From DASYHS01 sp035998295 (GTDB taxonomy: Bacteria; Pseudomonadota; Alphaproteobacteria; Azospirillales; Azospirillaceae), in the NCBI RefSeq assembly GCF_035998295.1, contig NZ_DASYHS010000033.1, positions 1 through 53,487 of the forward strand: a stretch of DNA of 53,487 nt. Reading direction: 5' to 3'. A program made the translations under genes and the position numbers. The notes below the pieces were generated by a model, which had not been told where the DNA came from, searched no databases, and saw nothing but the letters and a program-made list of their open reading frames with translations. Below are positions 7,719 to 15,608 of this stretch, piece by piece (position 1 is the first letter of the stretch; the number at the start of each line of letters is the position of its first letter).

Positions 7719-8597
7719 ATGCCCGTCGACGTCCACCAGCTCTCCTACGGGCTCGGCGCCGAGATCCGCGGCGTCGACCTGAGCCGCCCGCTGGATCCCG
7801 ACACGGTCGGAGCGATACGCCGGGCATGGCTGGAGCATGGCGTCCTGCTGCTGCGCGACCAGGACATCGCCCCGGAGGACCACATCCGCTTCAGCCGGTA
7901 TTTCGGCCCGGTCGAGGACTATCCGCTGGTCCATTACCGGCACCCCGAGCATCCGGAGATCTTCCTGCTGTCGAACCGCGACGGCGAGGGCAGGCCCGCC
8001 CAGACGCGCAATGCCGGACGGCACTGGCATTCGGACCTGTCCTTCACCGCGCGGCCGGCGCTCGGATCGGTGCTGCGCTGCCTGAAGATCCCCGACATCG
8101 GCGGCGATACGATATTCGCCAACCAGTACCTGGCCTACGAGATGCTGTCGCCGGCCTTCCGCGCCTTCATCGACCCGCTCGAGGCCGTCCACGAGCTGTT
8201 CTCCAAGACCAGGGACCTGAAGAACCTGGACCAGGGCCAGGTCCGCGACATGAAGAAGGCCAACCCGCGCATCGTCCAGCCGGTCGTGCGCGTCCATCCC
8301 GAGACCGGCCGCAAGGCGCTCTACGTCAGCATCGCCGTGACCACCGGGATCGTCGGCCTCGACGAGGAGGAGAGCGACGCGGTCCTCGGCTTCCTGTTCG
8401 CGCACCAGACGCAGGTCCAGTTCACCTACCGCCATCGCTGGCGGCCCAACGACATCCTGATGTGGGACAACCGCTGCACGCTGCACATGGCGGTCCCGGA
8501 CAACGATCACCGGCAGGTCCGCCTGATGCACCGGACCAGCATTTCCGGCACGCCGTGCGGCCGGGTCCTCGACGAGGACCGCCAGGAGGCCGCCTGA
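7719..8597 (+). CDS. TauD/TfdA family dioxygenase
   Basis: Fe(II)- and 2-oxoglutarate-dependent dioxygenase, 292 residues, the usual family size. The facial triad is visible: His104 and Asp106 in HWHSD and His256 in DNRCTLH; the 2-oxoglutarate-binding arginine is near 272 (LMHRTSISG). Family members hydroxylate taurine, phenoxyacetates, alkyl sulfates, carnitine precursors and others, often causing C-S, C-O or C-N bond cleavage. First gene of a run including an alcohol dehydrogenase, CMD protein, acyl-CoA synthetase and dehydratase, so it likely makes the first oxidation of the imported substrate. Ribosome site AGGAGGG. Its promoter carries the shared operator. Substrate unknown. Confidence 0.92.
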   Translation: MPVDVHQLSYGLGAEIRGVDLSRPLDPDTVGAIRRAWLEHGVLLLRDQDIAPEDHIRFSRYFGPVEDYPLVHYRHPEHPEIFLLSNRDGEGRPAQTRNAGRHWHSDLSFTARPALGSVLRCLKIPDIGGDTIFANQYLAYEMLSPAFRAFIDPLEAVHELFSKTRDLKNLDQGQVRDMKKANPRIVQPVVRVHPETGRKALYVSIAVTTGIVGLDEEESDAVLGFLFAHQTQVQFTYRHRWRPNDILMWDNRCTLHMAVPDNDHRQVRLMHRTSISGTPCGRVLDEDRQEAA

Positions 8598-8617
8598 CCG
8601 GCGGTGAGGAGAACGAG

Positions 8618-9850
8618 ATGACCGTGTCGCAAGCGGCGCCGGGCGCGGCCCCCGCCGTCACCCCGTCCGACTGGATCAACTACACCAACACCGCGGCCCG
8701 CGTGATCATGTGGCCGGGCGCCATCGCCGACATGGGCGGCGAGGTCGACGCGCTCGGCTGCCGCCGCCTGATGGTGGTGTGCGGGCCCAACACGCGCCGC
8801 AGCGGCGTGCTGAAGCGCGTGCTAGACGCGCTCGGCGGGCGCGTGCAGCACCTGTTCGACCGCGTCGTCGAGCATTCGGCGGTGGCCCTGGTCGAGGAGG
8901 CGGCGGAGCTGGCCCGCGAGCACCGGATCGACGGCTTCGTCGCGGTCGGGGGCGGCAGCGCCTCCGACACGGCCAAGGCGGTCGCGATCCTGCTCGCCGA
9001 GGGCGGGCGGCTGCCCGAGCACGCGTCGCGCTTCGTGCCGCCCGACAGGTTCTATCCCAAGGACCTGCCCAGCCCGAAGCTGCCGGTGATCGCGGTACCG
9101 ACCACCGCCTCGGCCGCCGAGGTGACGCCGGGCCTGGGCATCCGCGATGCCGATGGGCGCAAGCTGCTGTTCTGGCACGTCACCCTCGCCTCGCGGCTGA
9201 TCGTGCTCGACCCCGCCGCCAACGTCGAGGTGCCGGCCCCGATCGTGGCGGCCACCGCGATGAACGCCTTCGCCCACTGCGCCGAGGGCCTCTACTCGCG
9301 CCTGCGCAACCCGATCTCCGAAGGGCTGGCGCTGCACGGCATCCGCATCCTGACCAAGGCAATCCCCGCGATGGTCGCCGAACCGGACGAGGTCGGGCAC
9401 CGGGCCGGCGTGCTCGCCGGCGCGCATCTCTCGGGCATGGTCATCTCGAACGCCCGGGTCGGCATCCATCATGCCGTCTGCCATTGCCTGGGCGCGCTCG
9501 GCGGGCTGTCCCACGGCGTCGCCAACGCGATCATGCTGCCGCACGCGCTGGCCTACAACCTGCCGGTGGCCGCCGGCGCGCTGGCGACGATGGCCGAGGC
9601 GATGGGGGCGGCGACGGGGGTGGGTGGCCGCGACCTCGACGAGGCGGCGGCCGCGCGGGCCGGGATCGAGGCGGTGCGCAAGCTCCAGCACGACGCCGGA
9701 GTGCCGACGCGGCTGCGCGACGCCGGCCTTGCGGAGGACATGCTGCCGGCGATCGCCGAGCACACGCTGGCCGATCGCGGCCTCTACTTCAACCCGCGGC
9801 CGACCGCGTCCGCGGAGCCGATCCTCGAACTGCTGAAAAGGGCCTGGTAA
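8618..9850 (+). CDS. Iron-containing alcohol dehydrogenase
   Basis: Group III (Fe/Zn) alcohol dehydrogenase of 410 residues. Visible family features are the NAD-binding GGGSASDTAKAVAIL, the TTASAAEVTPGLGI strand, and metal-ligand histidines in AMNAFAHCAEGLYS, LSHGVANAIMLPHAL and the preceding GIHHAVCH segment. The family includes maleylacetate reductase and lactaldehyde reductase. Ribosome site GGTGAGGAG before the ATG at 8618. Lies 20 bases after the dioxygenase and its stop overlaps the start of the CMD gene (TAATG), so the three are one transcript. It may oxidise the alcohol formed by the dioxygenase or reduce a ring-cleavage product; the sequence alone cannot decide. Confidence 0.88.
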   Translation: MTVSQAAPGAAPAVTPSDWINYTNTAARVIMWPGAIADMGGEVDALGCRRLMVVCGPNTRRSGVLKRVLDALGGRVQHLFDRVVEHSAVALVEEAAELAREHRIDGFVAVGGGSASDTAKAVAILLAEGGRLPEHASRFVPPDRFYPKDLPSPKLPVIAVPTTASAAEVTPGLGIRDADGRKLLFWHVTLASRLIVLDPAANVEVPAPIVAATAMNAFAHCAEGLYSRLRNPISEGLALHGIRILTKAIPAMVAEPDEVGHRAGVLAGAHLSGMVISNARVGIHHAVCHCLGALGGLSHGVANAIMLPHALAYNLPVAAGALATMAEAMGAATGVGGRDLDEAAAARAGIEAVRKLQHDAGVPTRLRDAGLAEDMLPAIAEHTLADRGLYFNPRPTASAEPILELLKRAW

Positions 9851-10272
9851 TGGCGAGTGACGACATCCGCGACGAAGTCGAGCGCGGCCGGGAGCACTTC
9901 ATGGAAACCCTCGGGAACGTGCCCGAGCCGATCCGCGCGATGATGGACTACGCGCCCGGATACTTCGCCGGCTACCTGCGGATGCGCGAGCACATCTACC
10001 AGCGGCCGCCGGAAGGATCGCTCGACCTCAAGACGAAGGAACTGATCTACGTCCTGCTCGACGTCGTGACCGGCAACCTCGACGGCGCCAAGAACCACCT
10101 CCGCGCCGCGATGAAGGAAGGACTGACCCTCGGCGAGCTGACCGACGGCTGCCTGCAGGTCCTCCATGTCTGCGGCGTCACCACCTGGGGCAAGACCGGC
10201 TACAAGGTCTGCGACTACGCCGCAGAGATCGAGGCGGAGATGCGGCGCGAGGCGGAGAGCGTCCGCCGGTGA
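9850..10272 (+). CDS. Carboxymuconolactone decarboxylase (CMD) family protein
   Basis: Small all-alpha protein of 140 residues. The core LDLKTKELIYVLLDVVTGN..GAKNHLRAAMKEGLTLGELTDGCLQVLHVCGV is the CMD/AhpD-like repeat. The AhpD CxxC redox pair is absent (TGNLDGAKNH at that place), which makes peroxidase function unlikely and favours a decarboxylase-like or unknown role. Start ATG overlaps the upstream stop codon, and its own stop overlaps the GTG start of the acyl-CoA synthetase, so expression is translationally coupled on both sides. CMD proteins of this type are common in aromatic and lactone catabolic operons. Confidence 0.82.
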   Translation: MASDDIRDEVERGREHFMETLGNVPEPIRAMMDYAPGYFAGYLRMREHIYQRPPEGSLDLKTKELIYVLLDVVTGNLDGAKNHLRAAMKEGLTLGELTDGCLQVLHVCGVTTWGKTGYKVCDYAAEIEAEMRREAESVRR

Positions 10273-12362
10273 CCGTGGAACCCGCATCCCTCGACCGGCT
10301 GCTGGCGCCGCGCGCGATCGCGGTCGTCGGTGCGTCGCCGGACGCCGGCAAGCTGGCGGGCCGCCCCCTCGGCTATCTCCGGCGGTACGGCTTCGCCGGC
10401 GCGGTCTACGCCGTCAACCCGAAATACGGCGAGATCGGCGGCGTCCTCTGCGTCCCCACGGTCGACGACCTTCCCGACGGCATCGACCTGGCGCTGCTCC
10501 TGGTACCCGCCGGCGGCGTCGCGCCCGCGCTCGAGGCATGCGGGCGCCGCGGCATCCCCTTCGCGATCTCGATCGCGAGCGGCTTCACCGAGGCGGGCGC
10601 CCCGGAGCTGCAGGAGGAGCTGGTGCGGATCTGCCGCCGGCACGGCGTCCGGCTGGTCGGCCCGAACTGCGTCGGCCTGCTGAACCCCCGGCAGGGCGTC
10701 ACGGCCACCTTCTCGACCGAACTGCGCCGGCGCATGCCGCGGCCCGGCCCGCTCGCCCTGGTCACCCAGAGCGGGGCGCTCGGCAATTCGCTGCTGCAGA
10801 GCTTCAACGACCTGGACATCGGCCTGACGAGCTGGATCTCGACCGGCAACGAGGCCGATCTCGGGGTCCTCGACTTCGTCGAGCACTTCATCGACGATCC
10901 CGACTGCCGGACGATCGCGCTGTTCGTCGAAGGCCTCAAGGACGGGCACCGGCTGCTGCCGCTCGCCCGGCGCGCCCGGGCCGAAGGCAAGGCCCTGGTC
11001 GTCCTGCGCGCCGGCCGCTCCGACCTCGGGCGCGCCGCGTCGGCCTCACATACCGGCAAGCTCGCGGGCTCGGCCCGGGTCTGGCGCGACGTCGCCCGCC
11101 AGGCGGGACTGGTCGAGATCGGCACCCTCGACGAGCTGCTGGACCTCGTGCTCGCCCTCGACGTGCTCGGCCCCGCCTCCGGCGATGCGGCGGACGGGCT
11201 CGGCGTCCTCACGATCTCCGGCGGCCTCGGCGTCCTGATCTCGGACGCCGCGGCCGACCACGGGCTCGCCATTCCCGGCTTCGACGCCGGGACACGGGAC
11301 GGCCTGCGCGCCCTGCTGCCGCCGCAGATGACGGTGGCCAACCCGGTCGACACCGCGCTGTTCACGGACGAGCGCGGCTATGCCCGCTGCGCGGAGCTGG
11401 TGCTCGCCGACCCCGCGGTCGGCACGCTGCTGCTGGTCCTGACCAGCCTCGCCCACGACTACCGGGCACTGGTGCCCTGGTTGGCCGAGCTGGCGGACGG
11501 CGCGCGGGCGCGCGGCAAGCACGTCGCCGTCACGTTCCTGTCCTCGAGCGACCTGCTGGAGCGCGACGACCGCCGGACCCTTCTCGAAGCCGGGCTGCTG
11601 GTGCTGCCCTCGGCCGAGCGGGTGGTGGCGGCGCTGGCGCGGCGCCGCCGCGCGGCCGCCGCCGCGGCGCCGCCCGTCGAGGCCGCGGCGCCCGCGCACG
11701 CGGCCGAGCGCACGGCCGCCGGGTTCCTGGCCCGCGCCGGCGTGCCGATGGTCCCGGAAGCGCTGTGCCGGACCCCGGAGGAGGCCCTGCGCTTCGCAGG
11801 CGAGGTCGGCTTCCCGGTCGTGCTCAAGGTCGCCTCGCCGGACATCGCGCACAAGACGGAGGTCGGCGGCGTCGCCGTCGGGCTCGCCGATTCGGCGGCG
11901 CTGGAGCAGGCCTGGAGGACGATCGCGCGCAGCGTCGCGGAGAAGGCGCCGCACGCCCGCATCGACGGCATGCAGGTCCAGGCGATGGTGCGCGACGGCG
12001 TCGAGCTGATCGTCGGCGGCTCGGTCGACCCGGAACTCGGCCGCGTCCTGATGCTGGGGGCCGGCGGGATCTGGGCCGAGGTCCTGGAGGACGTGGCCTT
12101 CCTGGCCCTGCCCGCCGGCCCGCAGGAGATCGCCGAGGCGCTGCGGCGCCTGCGCATCCACCCGCTGCTGACGGGTGCCCGCGGCCGCGCCCGGCTGGAC
12201 GTCGACGCGGCGGTCGCGGTCATGCATCGCCTGGCCGACGCCTTCCAGGTCGAGACCTGGGTCGACGAGCTCGACATCAACCCGCTTATCGTCCGGCCGG
12301 AAGGCCTGGGCGCGGTCGCCGTCGACGCGCTCGTCGTCACACGAAGCGCCGACAACCGATAA
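10269..12362 (+). CDS. Acetate--CoA ligase family protein (NDP-forming acyl-CoA synthetase)
   Basis: 697-residue fused alpha-beta acyl-CoA synthetase. The order is an N-terminal CoA-binding Rossmann domain (AIAVVGASPDAGKLAGRPL), a succinyl-CoA ligase-like domain with VGPNCVGLLNP and LVTQSGALG, the phosphohistidine segment SASHTGKLAGS near residue 261, then a C-terminal ATP-grasp domain (AGVPMVPEALC, FPVVLKVASPDIAHKTEVGGV). Such enzymes activate short-chain, branched or hydroxy acids to CoA thioesters with release of ADP or GDP plus phosphate. GTG start overlaps the CMD stop. Activation of the acid made earlier in the pathway, before the MaoC dehydratase, is the natural reading. Confidence 0.88.
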   Translation: MTVEPASLDRLLAPRAIAVVGASPDAGKLAGRPLGYLRRYGFAGAVYAVNPKYGEIGGVLCVPTVDDLPDGIDLALLLVPAGGVAPALEACGRRGIPFAISIASGFTEAGAPELQEELVRICRRHGVRLVGPNCVGLLNPRQGVTATFSTELRRRMPRPGPLALVTQSGALGNSLLQSFNDLDIGLTSWISTGNEADLGVLDFVEHFIDDPDCRTIALFVEGLKDGHRLLPLARRARAEGKALVVLRAGRSDLGRAASASHTGKLAGSARVWRDVARQAGLVEIGTLDELLDLVLALDVLGPASGDAADGLGVLTISGGLGVLISDAAADHGLAIPGFDAGTRDGLRALLPPQMTVANPVDTALFTDERGYARCAELVLADPAVGTLLLVLTSLAHDYRALVPWLAELADGARARGKHVAVTFLSSSDLLERDDRRTLLEAGLLVLPSAERVVAALARRRRAAAAAAPPVEAAAPAHAAERTAAGFLARAGVPMVPEALCRTPEEALRFAGEVGFPVVLKVASPDIAHKTEVGGVAVGLADSAALEQAWRTIARSVAEKAPHARIDGMQVQAMVRDGVELIVGGSVDPELGRVLMLGAGGIWAEVLEDVAFLALPAGPQEIAEALRRLRIHPLLTGARGRARLDVDAAVAVMHRLADAFQVETWVDELDINPLIVRPEGLGAVAVDALVVTRSADNR

Positions 12363-12374
12363 GGAACAGGACAC

Positions 12375-13511
12375 ATGGACAGCACGCTGCACGCCCCGTC
12401 CCTGCCCGCCGACGCGCTCGAACAGGCGAGCGCCCTTCTCGGCCAGGATATCAGGGTCGAGCAATGGAACTACGAGGCGACCCGCGACACCATCCGGCAC
12501 TACGCCTGGGGCCTCGGCGACGACAACCCGCTCTACTGCGATCCCGACTACGCGGCCGGGACCCGCTGGGGCGGCATCATCGCCCCGCCGACCTTCCTGT
12601 TCGGCGTGTTCGACGCCGTCGTCGCCCCTGGCCTTCCGGACATCCAGTGGTTCTATTCCGGCTCCGACTGGACCTTCCACGAACCGGTGCGCCGCAACGA
12701 CGCCATAACCGCGCGCGCCAGGCTGGCCGACGTCCGGGAGGTCTCGGGCAAGCAGGTGCCGCGGATGATCGTCCAGACCGGCGACGTCGCCTATACGAAC
12801 CAGCACGGCCGGACGGTAGCGAGCGTCCTGTCGCACTGCTTCCGGGTTCCGCGCCAGACCGCCGAGGGCGGCCTGCGCTACGAGGCGCGCGAGCCGCACC
12901 GCTACGGCGCGGCCGAGCTCCAGGCGATCGAGGACGCCGTTCTCAACGAGTACCGGCGCGGCGCCGACACGCTGTACTGGGAGGACGTCGAGGTCGGCGC
13001 CGAGATGCCGGGCACCGTGCGCGGGCCGCTGAGCCAGCTCGACATGACCTGCTACTACGCCGGCGCCGTCGGCACGTCCGGCTACAAGTCGACCAAGCTC
13101 AAATGGCAGTACAGCTACTGGGCGCGGCATGCGCCGGACCGCATCCCCAACAACTACGACCCCAGCTACTACGCGGCTGCGATCAGCCCGTCGATCGGCC
13201 ACCAGAACGCAAAGGTCGCGGTGTCGGAACTCGGCATGCCCGGGCCTTACGACAACGGTCCGCAGCGCATCGGCTTTATGACCGGCTGCGTTACCAATTG
13301 GATGGGCGACGACGGTTTCCTGCGTTACCTTGGCGTACGTTTGAAACTGCCCGTGATCTTCGGCGACACGACCTTCACCAAAGGCAAGGTCGCCGGCAAG
13401 CGGATCGAGGACGACCGCGGGCTGGTCGATGCGGAGATCTGGGCGGAAAACCAGCTGGGCCAAGTGACGGCACGAGGCACGGCCGTGATCGAACTGCCGC
13501 GCCGGCCGTGA
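12375..13511 (+). CDS. MaoC-like/FAS1-type acyl dehydratase
   Basis: 378-residue double hot-dog acyl-CoA hydratase/dehydratase. The N-terminal domain (about 20-160) carries the hydratase-2-like pattern YAWGLGDDNPLYCDPDYA followed by GIIAPPTFLF; the C-terminal half starts near ADTLYWEDVEVGAEMPG and contains a more diverged second domain. In the N-terminal FAS1-type family a Tyr after NPL, as here, is normal in place of the His of R-hydratases. It would hydrate or dehydrate a CoA thioester made by the adjacent synthetase. Ribosome site AAGGAACAGG. The IclR gene follows after 35 bases. Confidence 0.85.
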   Translation: MDSTLHAPSLPADALEQASALLGQDIRVEQWNYEATRDTIRHYAWGLGDDNPLYCDPDYAAGTRWGGIIAPPTFLFGVFDAVVAPGLPDIQWFYSGSDWTFHEPVRRNDAITARARLADVREVSGKQVPRMIVQTGDVAYTNQHGRTVASVLSHCFRVPRQTAEGGLRYEAREPHRYGAAELQAIEDAVLNEYRRGADTLYWEDVEVGAEMPGTVRGPLSQLDMTCYYAGAVGTSGYKSTKLKWQYSYWARHAPDRIPNNYDPSYYAAAISPSIGHQNAKVAVSELGMPGPYDNGPQRIGFMTGCVTNWMGDDGFLRYLGVRLKLPVIFGDTTFTKGKVAGKRIEDDRGLVDAEIWAENQLGQVTARGTAVIELPRRP

Positions 13512-13546
13512 CGGAACGGCGCGTGGAACCGCGGGAGACGGTAGTG

Positions 13547-14380
13547 ATGAAGTCGTTGAACTCGGCGCTTCAGGTGCTGAGGGAGTTCATGGGCAACCAG
13601 GCCGACCTCGGGGTCGGCGAGATCGCGGAGAAGCTCGGCCTGCCCAAGAGCCAGGTCTCCAAGATCCTGAGCACGCTGCGCGCCAACGGCATGGTCACCC
13701 AGGACCCGCGGACGCGCCGCTACGCGGTCGGCCTCGGCGCCTTCATGCTCGGGTCCCGGTTCGTCAACTTCCACCGGCTGTCACGCGAGGCGCTGCCGCT
13801 GATGCGCCAGCTCGTCGAGAAGACCGGCCACAGCGCCCGGCTGTCGATGATGGACGGGGACGACGTCGTCTACCTGCTCGGCATCGAGGGGCCGCTGCTC
13901 CTCAACTCCGCCTGGCGCGCGGGAACGCGGATGCCGCTGCACTCGACCGCGGCCGGCCGCGTCCTGCTGGCCTTCCTGCCCGAGGCGCGCGTCGACGAGC
14001 TGCTCGACCGCTACGGCATGCCCGCCTTCACGACGGCGACCGTGACCGACCGCGAGGCGCTCAAGCGCATGCTGGCCCAGATCCGGACGGCGGGCTACGC
14101 CCAGGCCATGGGCGAAACGACCCAGGGCCTGGGCGCCATCGCGGCGCCGATCCTGAACGAGGACCAGGAGATCACGGGCTCGCTCGGCATCGCCTTCCCG
14201 GTCCATGTCCTGAGCCCGCAGGACGTGCCGCGGCTGGTCGAGGCGCTGCACGACGCCGCCCGCGTCCTCTCGCACCGCATGGGCAGTCCCGTCTACCCGT
14301 TCGGCGGCGGCCGCGGCGAGGGCACCGGCTCCACGCCGGCGCGCCCCGCCCGGATGCGCCGCAAGGTCGCCAGCGGCTGA
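13547..14380 (+). CDS. IclR family transcriptional regulator
   Basis: 277 residues: an N-terminal winged helix-turn-helix (about 1-65: SALQVLREFMGNQADLGVGEIAEKLGLPKSQVSKILSTLRANGMV) and the IclR effector domain (about 80-255: TGHSARLSMMDGDDVVYLL, HSTAAGRVLLAFLPE, GYAQAMGETTQGLGAIAAPI). IclR proteins bind palindromes and respond to small aromatic or aliphatic acids. The ATG at 13547 follows GGGAG; an upstream GTG at 13508 has no ribosome site. The only dedicated regulator in the catabolic island, and the matching composite operators at 2563-2590 and 7676-7703 are its most likely targets. Final 25 residues are Gly/Arg/Pro-rich. Confidence 0.92.
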   Translation: MKSLNSALQVLREFMGNQADLGVGEIAEKLGLPKSQVSKILSTLRANGMVTQDPRTRRYAVGLGAFMLGSRFVNFHRLSREALPLMRQLVEKTGHSARLSMMDGDDVVYLLGIEGPLLLNSAWRAGTRMPLHSTAAGRVLLAFLPEARVDELLDRYGMPAFTTATVTDREALKRMLAQIRTAGYAQAMGETTQGLGAIAAPILNEDQEITGSLGIAFPVHVLSPQDVPRLVEALHDAARVLSHRMGSPVYPFGGGRGEGTGSTPARPARMRRKVASG

Positions 14381-14396
14381 GGCCGCCGGCTCCACG

Positions 14397-14414
14397 CCGG
14401 AAACCCGTTTCCGG
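14397..14414. promoter_or_regulatory. Perfect palindrome CCGGAAAC-CC-GTTTCCGG
   Basis: Eight-base perfect arms separated by two bases, between the IclR stop codon and the class II aldolase start. The inner GAAAC/GTTTC half sites are those of the two composite operators, but the spacer is two rather than three bases and no third half site follows. It may be a variant operator for the aldolase gene or the stem of a weak terminator; no T-run is seen. Confidence 0.45.
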
Positions 14415-14433
14415 ACAGACAAGGAGGGAACGC

Positions 14434-15234
14434 ATGGTCGCCCAGCCCCAGCCGCAGGCCCAATCGCAGGCCATCCTGCCGTCGCGCAGGCCGGCCGGCA
14501 CGGCCGACGACGAATGGACGGTCCGCGTCGATCTCGCGGCGTGCTATCGGCTGTTCCACCACTTCCGCTTCACCGACCTGATCTACACCCACATCTCCGC
14601 CCGGGTGCCGGGCCGGCACGACCATTTCCTGATCAATCCCTACGGGCTGATGTTCGACGAGATCACGGCGTCGAGCCTGGTCAAGGTCGACGTCGACGGC
14701 AACGTGGTCTCGGATACGACCGGGCTCGGCATCAATCCCGGCGGCTTCACGATCCACAGCGCCGTCCACATGGCCCGCCCGGACGTCACCTGCGTCATGC
14801 ACTCCCACACCGCGGCCGGCATCGCGGTCTCCTGCATGAAACAGGGCCTGATGCCGCTGACCCAGCACGCCATGCGCTTCCACGGCCGCATCGCCCATCA
14901 CGACTACGACGGCGTGTTCTTCACGGACGCCGAGCGCAAGCGGCTGCAGGCGTCGCTAGGCGCCGACCGGATGGTGATGCTGCTGCGCAACCACGGGCTG
15001 CTGGCGTGCGGACGGACGATCGCCGAGGCGTGGGACGTCATGTACTACCTCGAGCGCGCTTGCCAGGCGCAGGTGGCGCTGCTGTCCACCGGCGCCGAGC
15101 TGATCCATCCCGCGGACACGGTCGCCGAACAGGTCGCCCGGGCCTTCGAGGATCCCGGCCGCAAAGCCAATGCGCGAATCTGGCCGGCGCTGTTGCGGAT
15201 GCTCGACCGCACCAGCCCCGGCTACCGGGACTGA
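14434..15234 (+). CDS. Class II aldolase/adducin family protein
   Basis: 266-residue protein of the fuculose-1-phosphate aldolase/RhaD/AraD family. Zinc ligands are visible in VMHSHTAAG (His pair near 122-124) and LLRNHGLLACG (His near 187); the N-terminal TDLIYTHISARVPG and the GFTIHSAVHMARP segment are typical of the single-domain decarboxylase/aldolase branch. Function may be retro-aldol cleavage or decarboxylation of a pathway intermediate, or the epimerase-like activity seen in relatives. Ribosome site AAGGAGGG before the ATG. Separated from the IclR gene by a palindrome, so it may have its own promoter. Ends 27 bases from the convergent KdgF-like gene. Confidence 0.85.
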   Translation: MVAQPQPQAQSQAILPSRRPAGTADDEWTVRVDLAACYRLFHHFRFTDLIYTHISARVPGRHDHFLINPYGLMFDEITASSLVKVDVDGNVVSDTTGLGINPGGFTIHSAVHMARPDVTCVMHSHTAAGIAVSCMKQGLMPLTQHAMRFHGRIAHHDYDGVFFTDAERKRLQASLGADRMVMLLRNHGLLACGRTIAEAWDVMYYLERACQAQVALLSTGAELIHPADTVAEQVARAFEDPGRKANARIWPALLRMLDRTSPGYRD

Positions 15235-15261
15235 GCGCGGGGGGCGATACGACGGCCGCCG

Positions 15262-15600
15262 TCACTCCAGGAAGTCGGCGCGAAGCGGCGTGAAGCTGTC
15301 GACGAGGAGGCCCGCCTCCAGCGCCTTCACGCCATGGACCGTGCCGGACGGGACGATGAAGCTGTCGCCAGCCGAAAGCGTCTCGGTCCGGTCGCCGACC
15401 GTCACTTCGAACCGGCCTCGGGCGACGTAGCTCGCCTGCACGTGCGGATGCGAATGGGGCGCGCCCACGCCGCCCTCGTCGAAGGCGAACTCGACGACCA
15501 TCAGCTCGTCCGTGTGCACGAGGACGCGCCTGCGGTTGCCCTGGCCGAGATCCGTCCATTCGCCTTCCTGCCGGCGGACGAAGAGCCTGGTGTCGGTCAT
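15262..15600 (-). CDS. kdgF: KdgF-like cupin (unsaturated uronate linearising enzyme)
   Basis: Single-domain cupin of 112 residues. Metal ligands are His49, His51 and Gln55 in APHSHPHVQASY and a histidine in SGTVHGV near residue 87. The overall pattern (W-x-D-x-G-x-G-x-R-R, DELMVVE, H-x-H-P-H-x-Q, GDSFIVPSGTVHGV, DSFTPLRADFL) fits KdgF, which converts cyclic 4,5-unsaturated uronate to linear 5-keto-4-deoxyuronate in pectin and alginate breakdown. Location directly after kduD and kduI supports this strongly. Start chosen at 15600 because GAGGACC precedes it; an ATG at 15612 overlaps the kduD stop. Last gene of the uronate operon. Confidence 0.8.
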   Translation of the reverse strand: MTDTRLFVRRQEGEWTDLGQGNRRRVLVHTDELMVVEFAFDEGGVGAPHSHPHVQASYVARGRFEVTVGDRTETLSAGDSFIVPSGTVHGVKALEAGLLVDSFTPLRADFLE

Positions 15601-15608
15601 GTCGGTCC

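Noticed and set aside
5125..7827. A 900-codon open frame on the minus strand, and other very long antisense frames (for example 15609-19823 and 46455-49304 read as single proteins, 10166-14380 on the plus strand)
   Set aside because: They overlie well-recognised genes, are rich in Arg, Gly, Asp and His as expected from GC-rich shadow frames, and show no family motifs outside the real genes they partly contain.
13508..13546. GTG start 39 bases upstream for the IclR gene
   Set aside because: No ribosome-binding site precedes it and it overlaps the previous stop; ATG 13547 has GGGAG and matches the usual family N-terminus.
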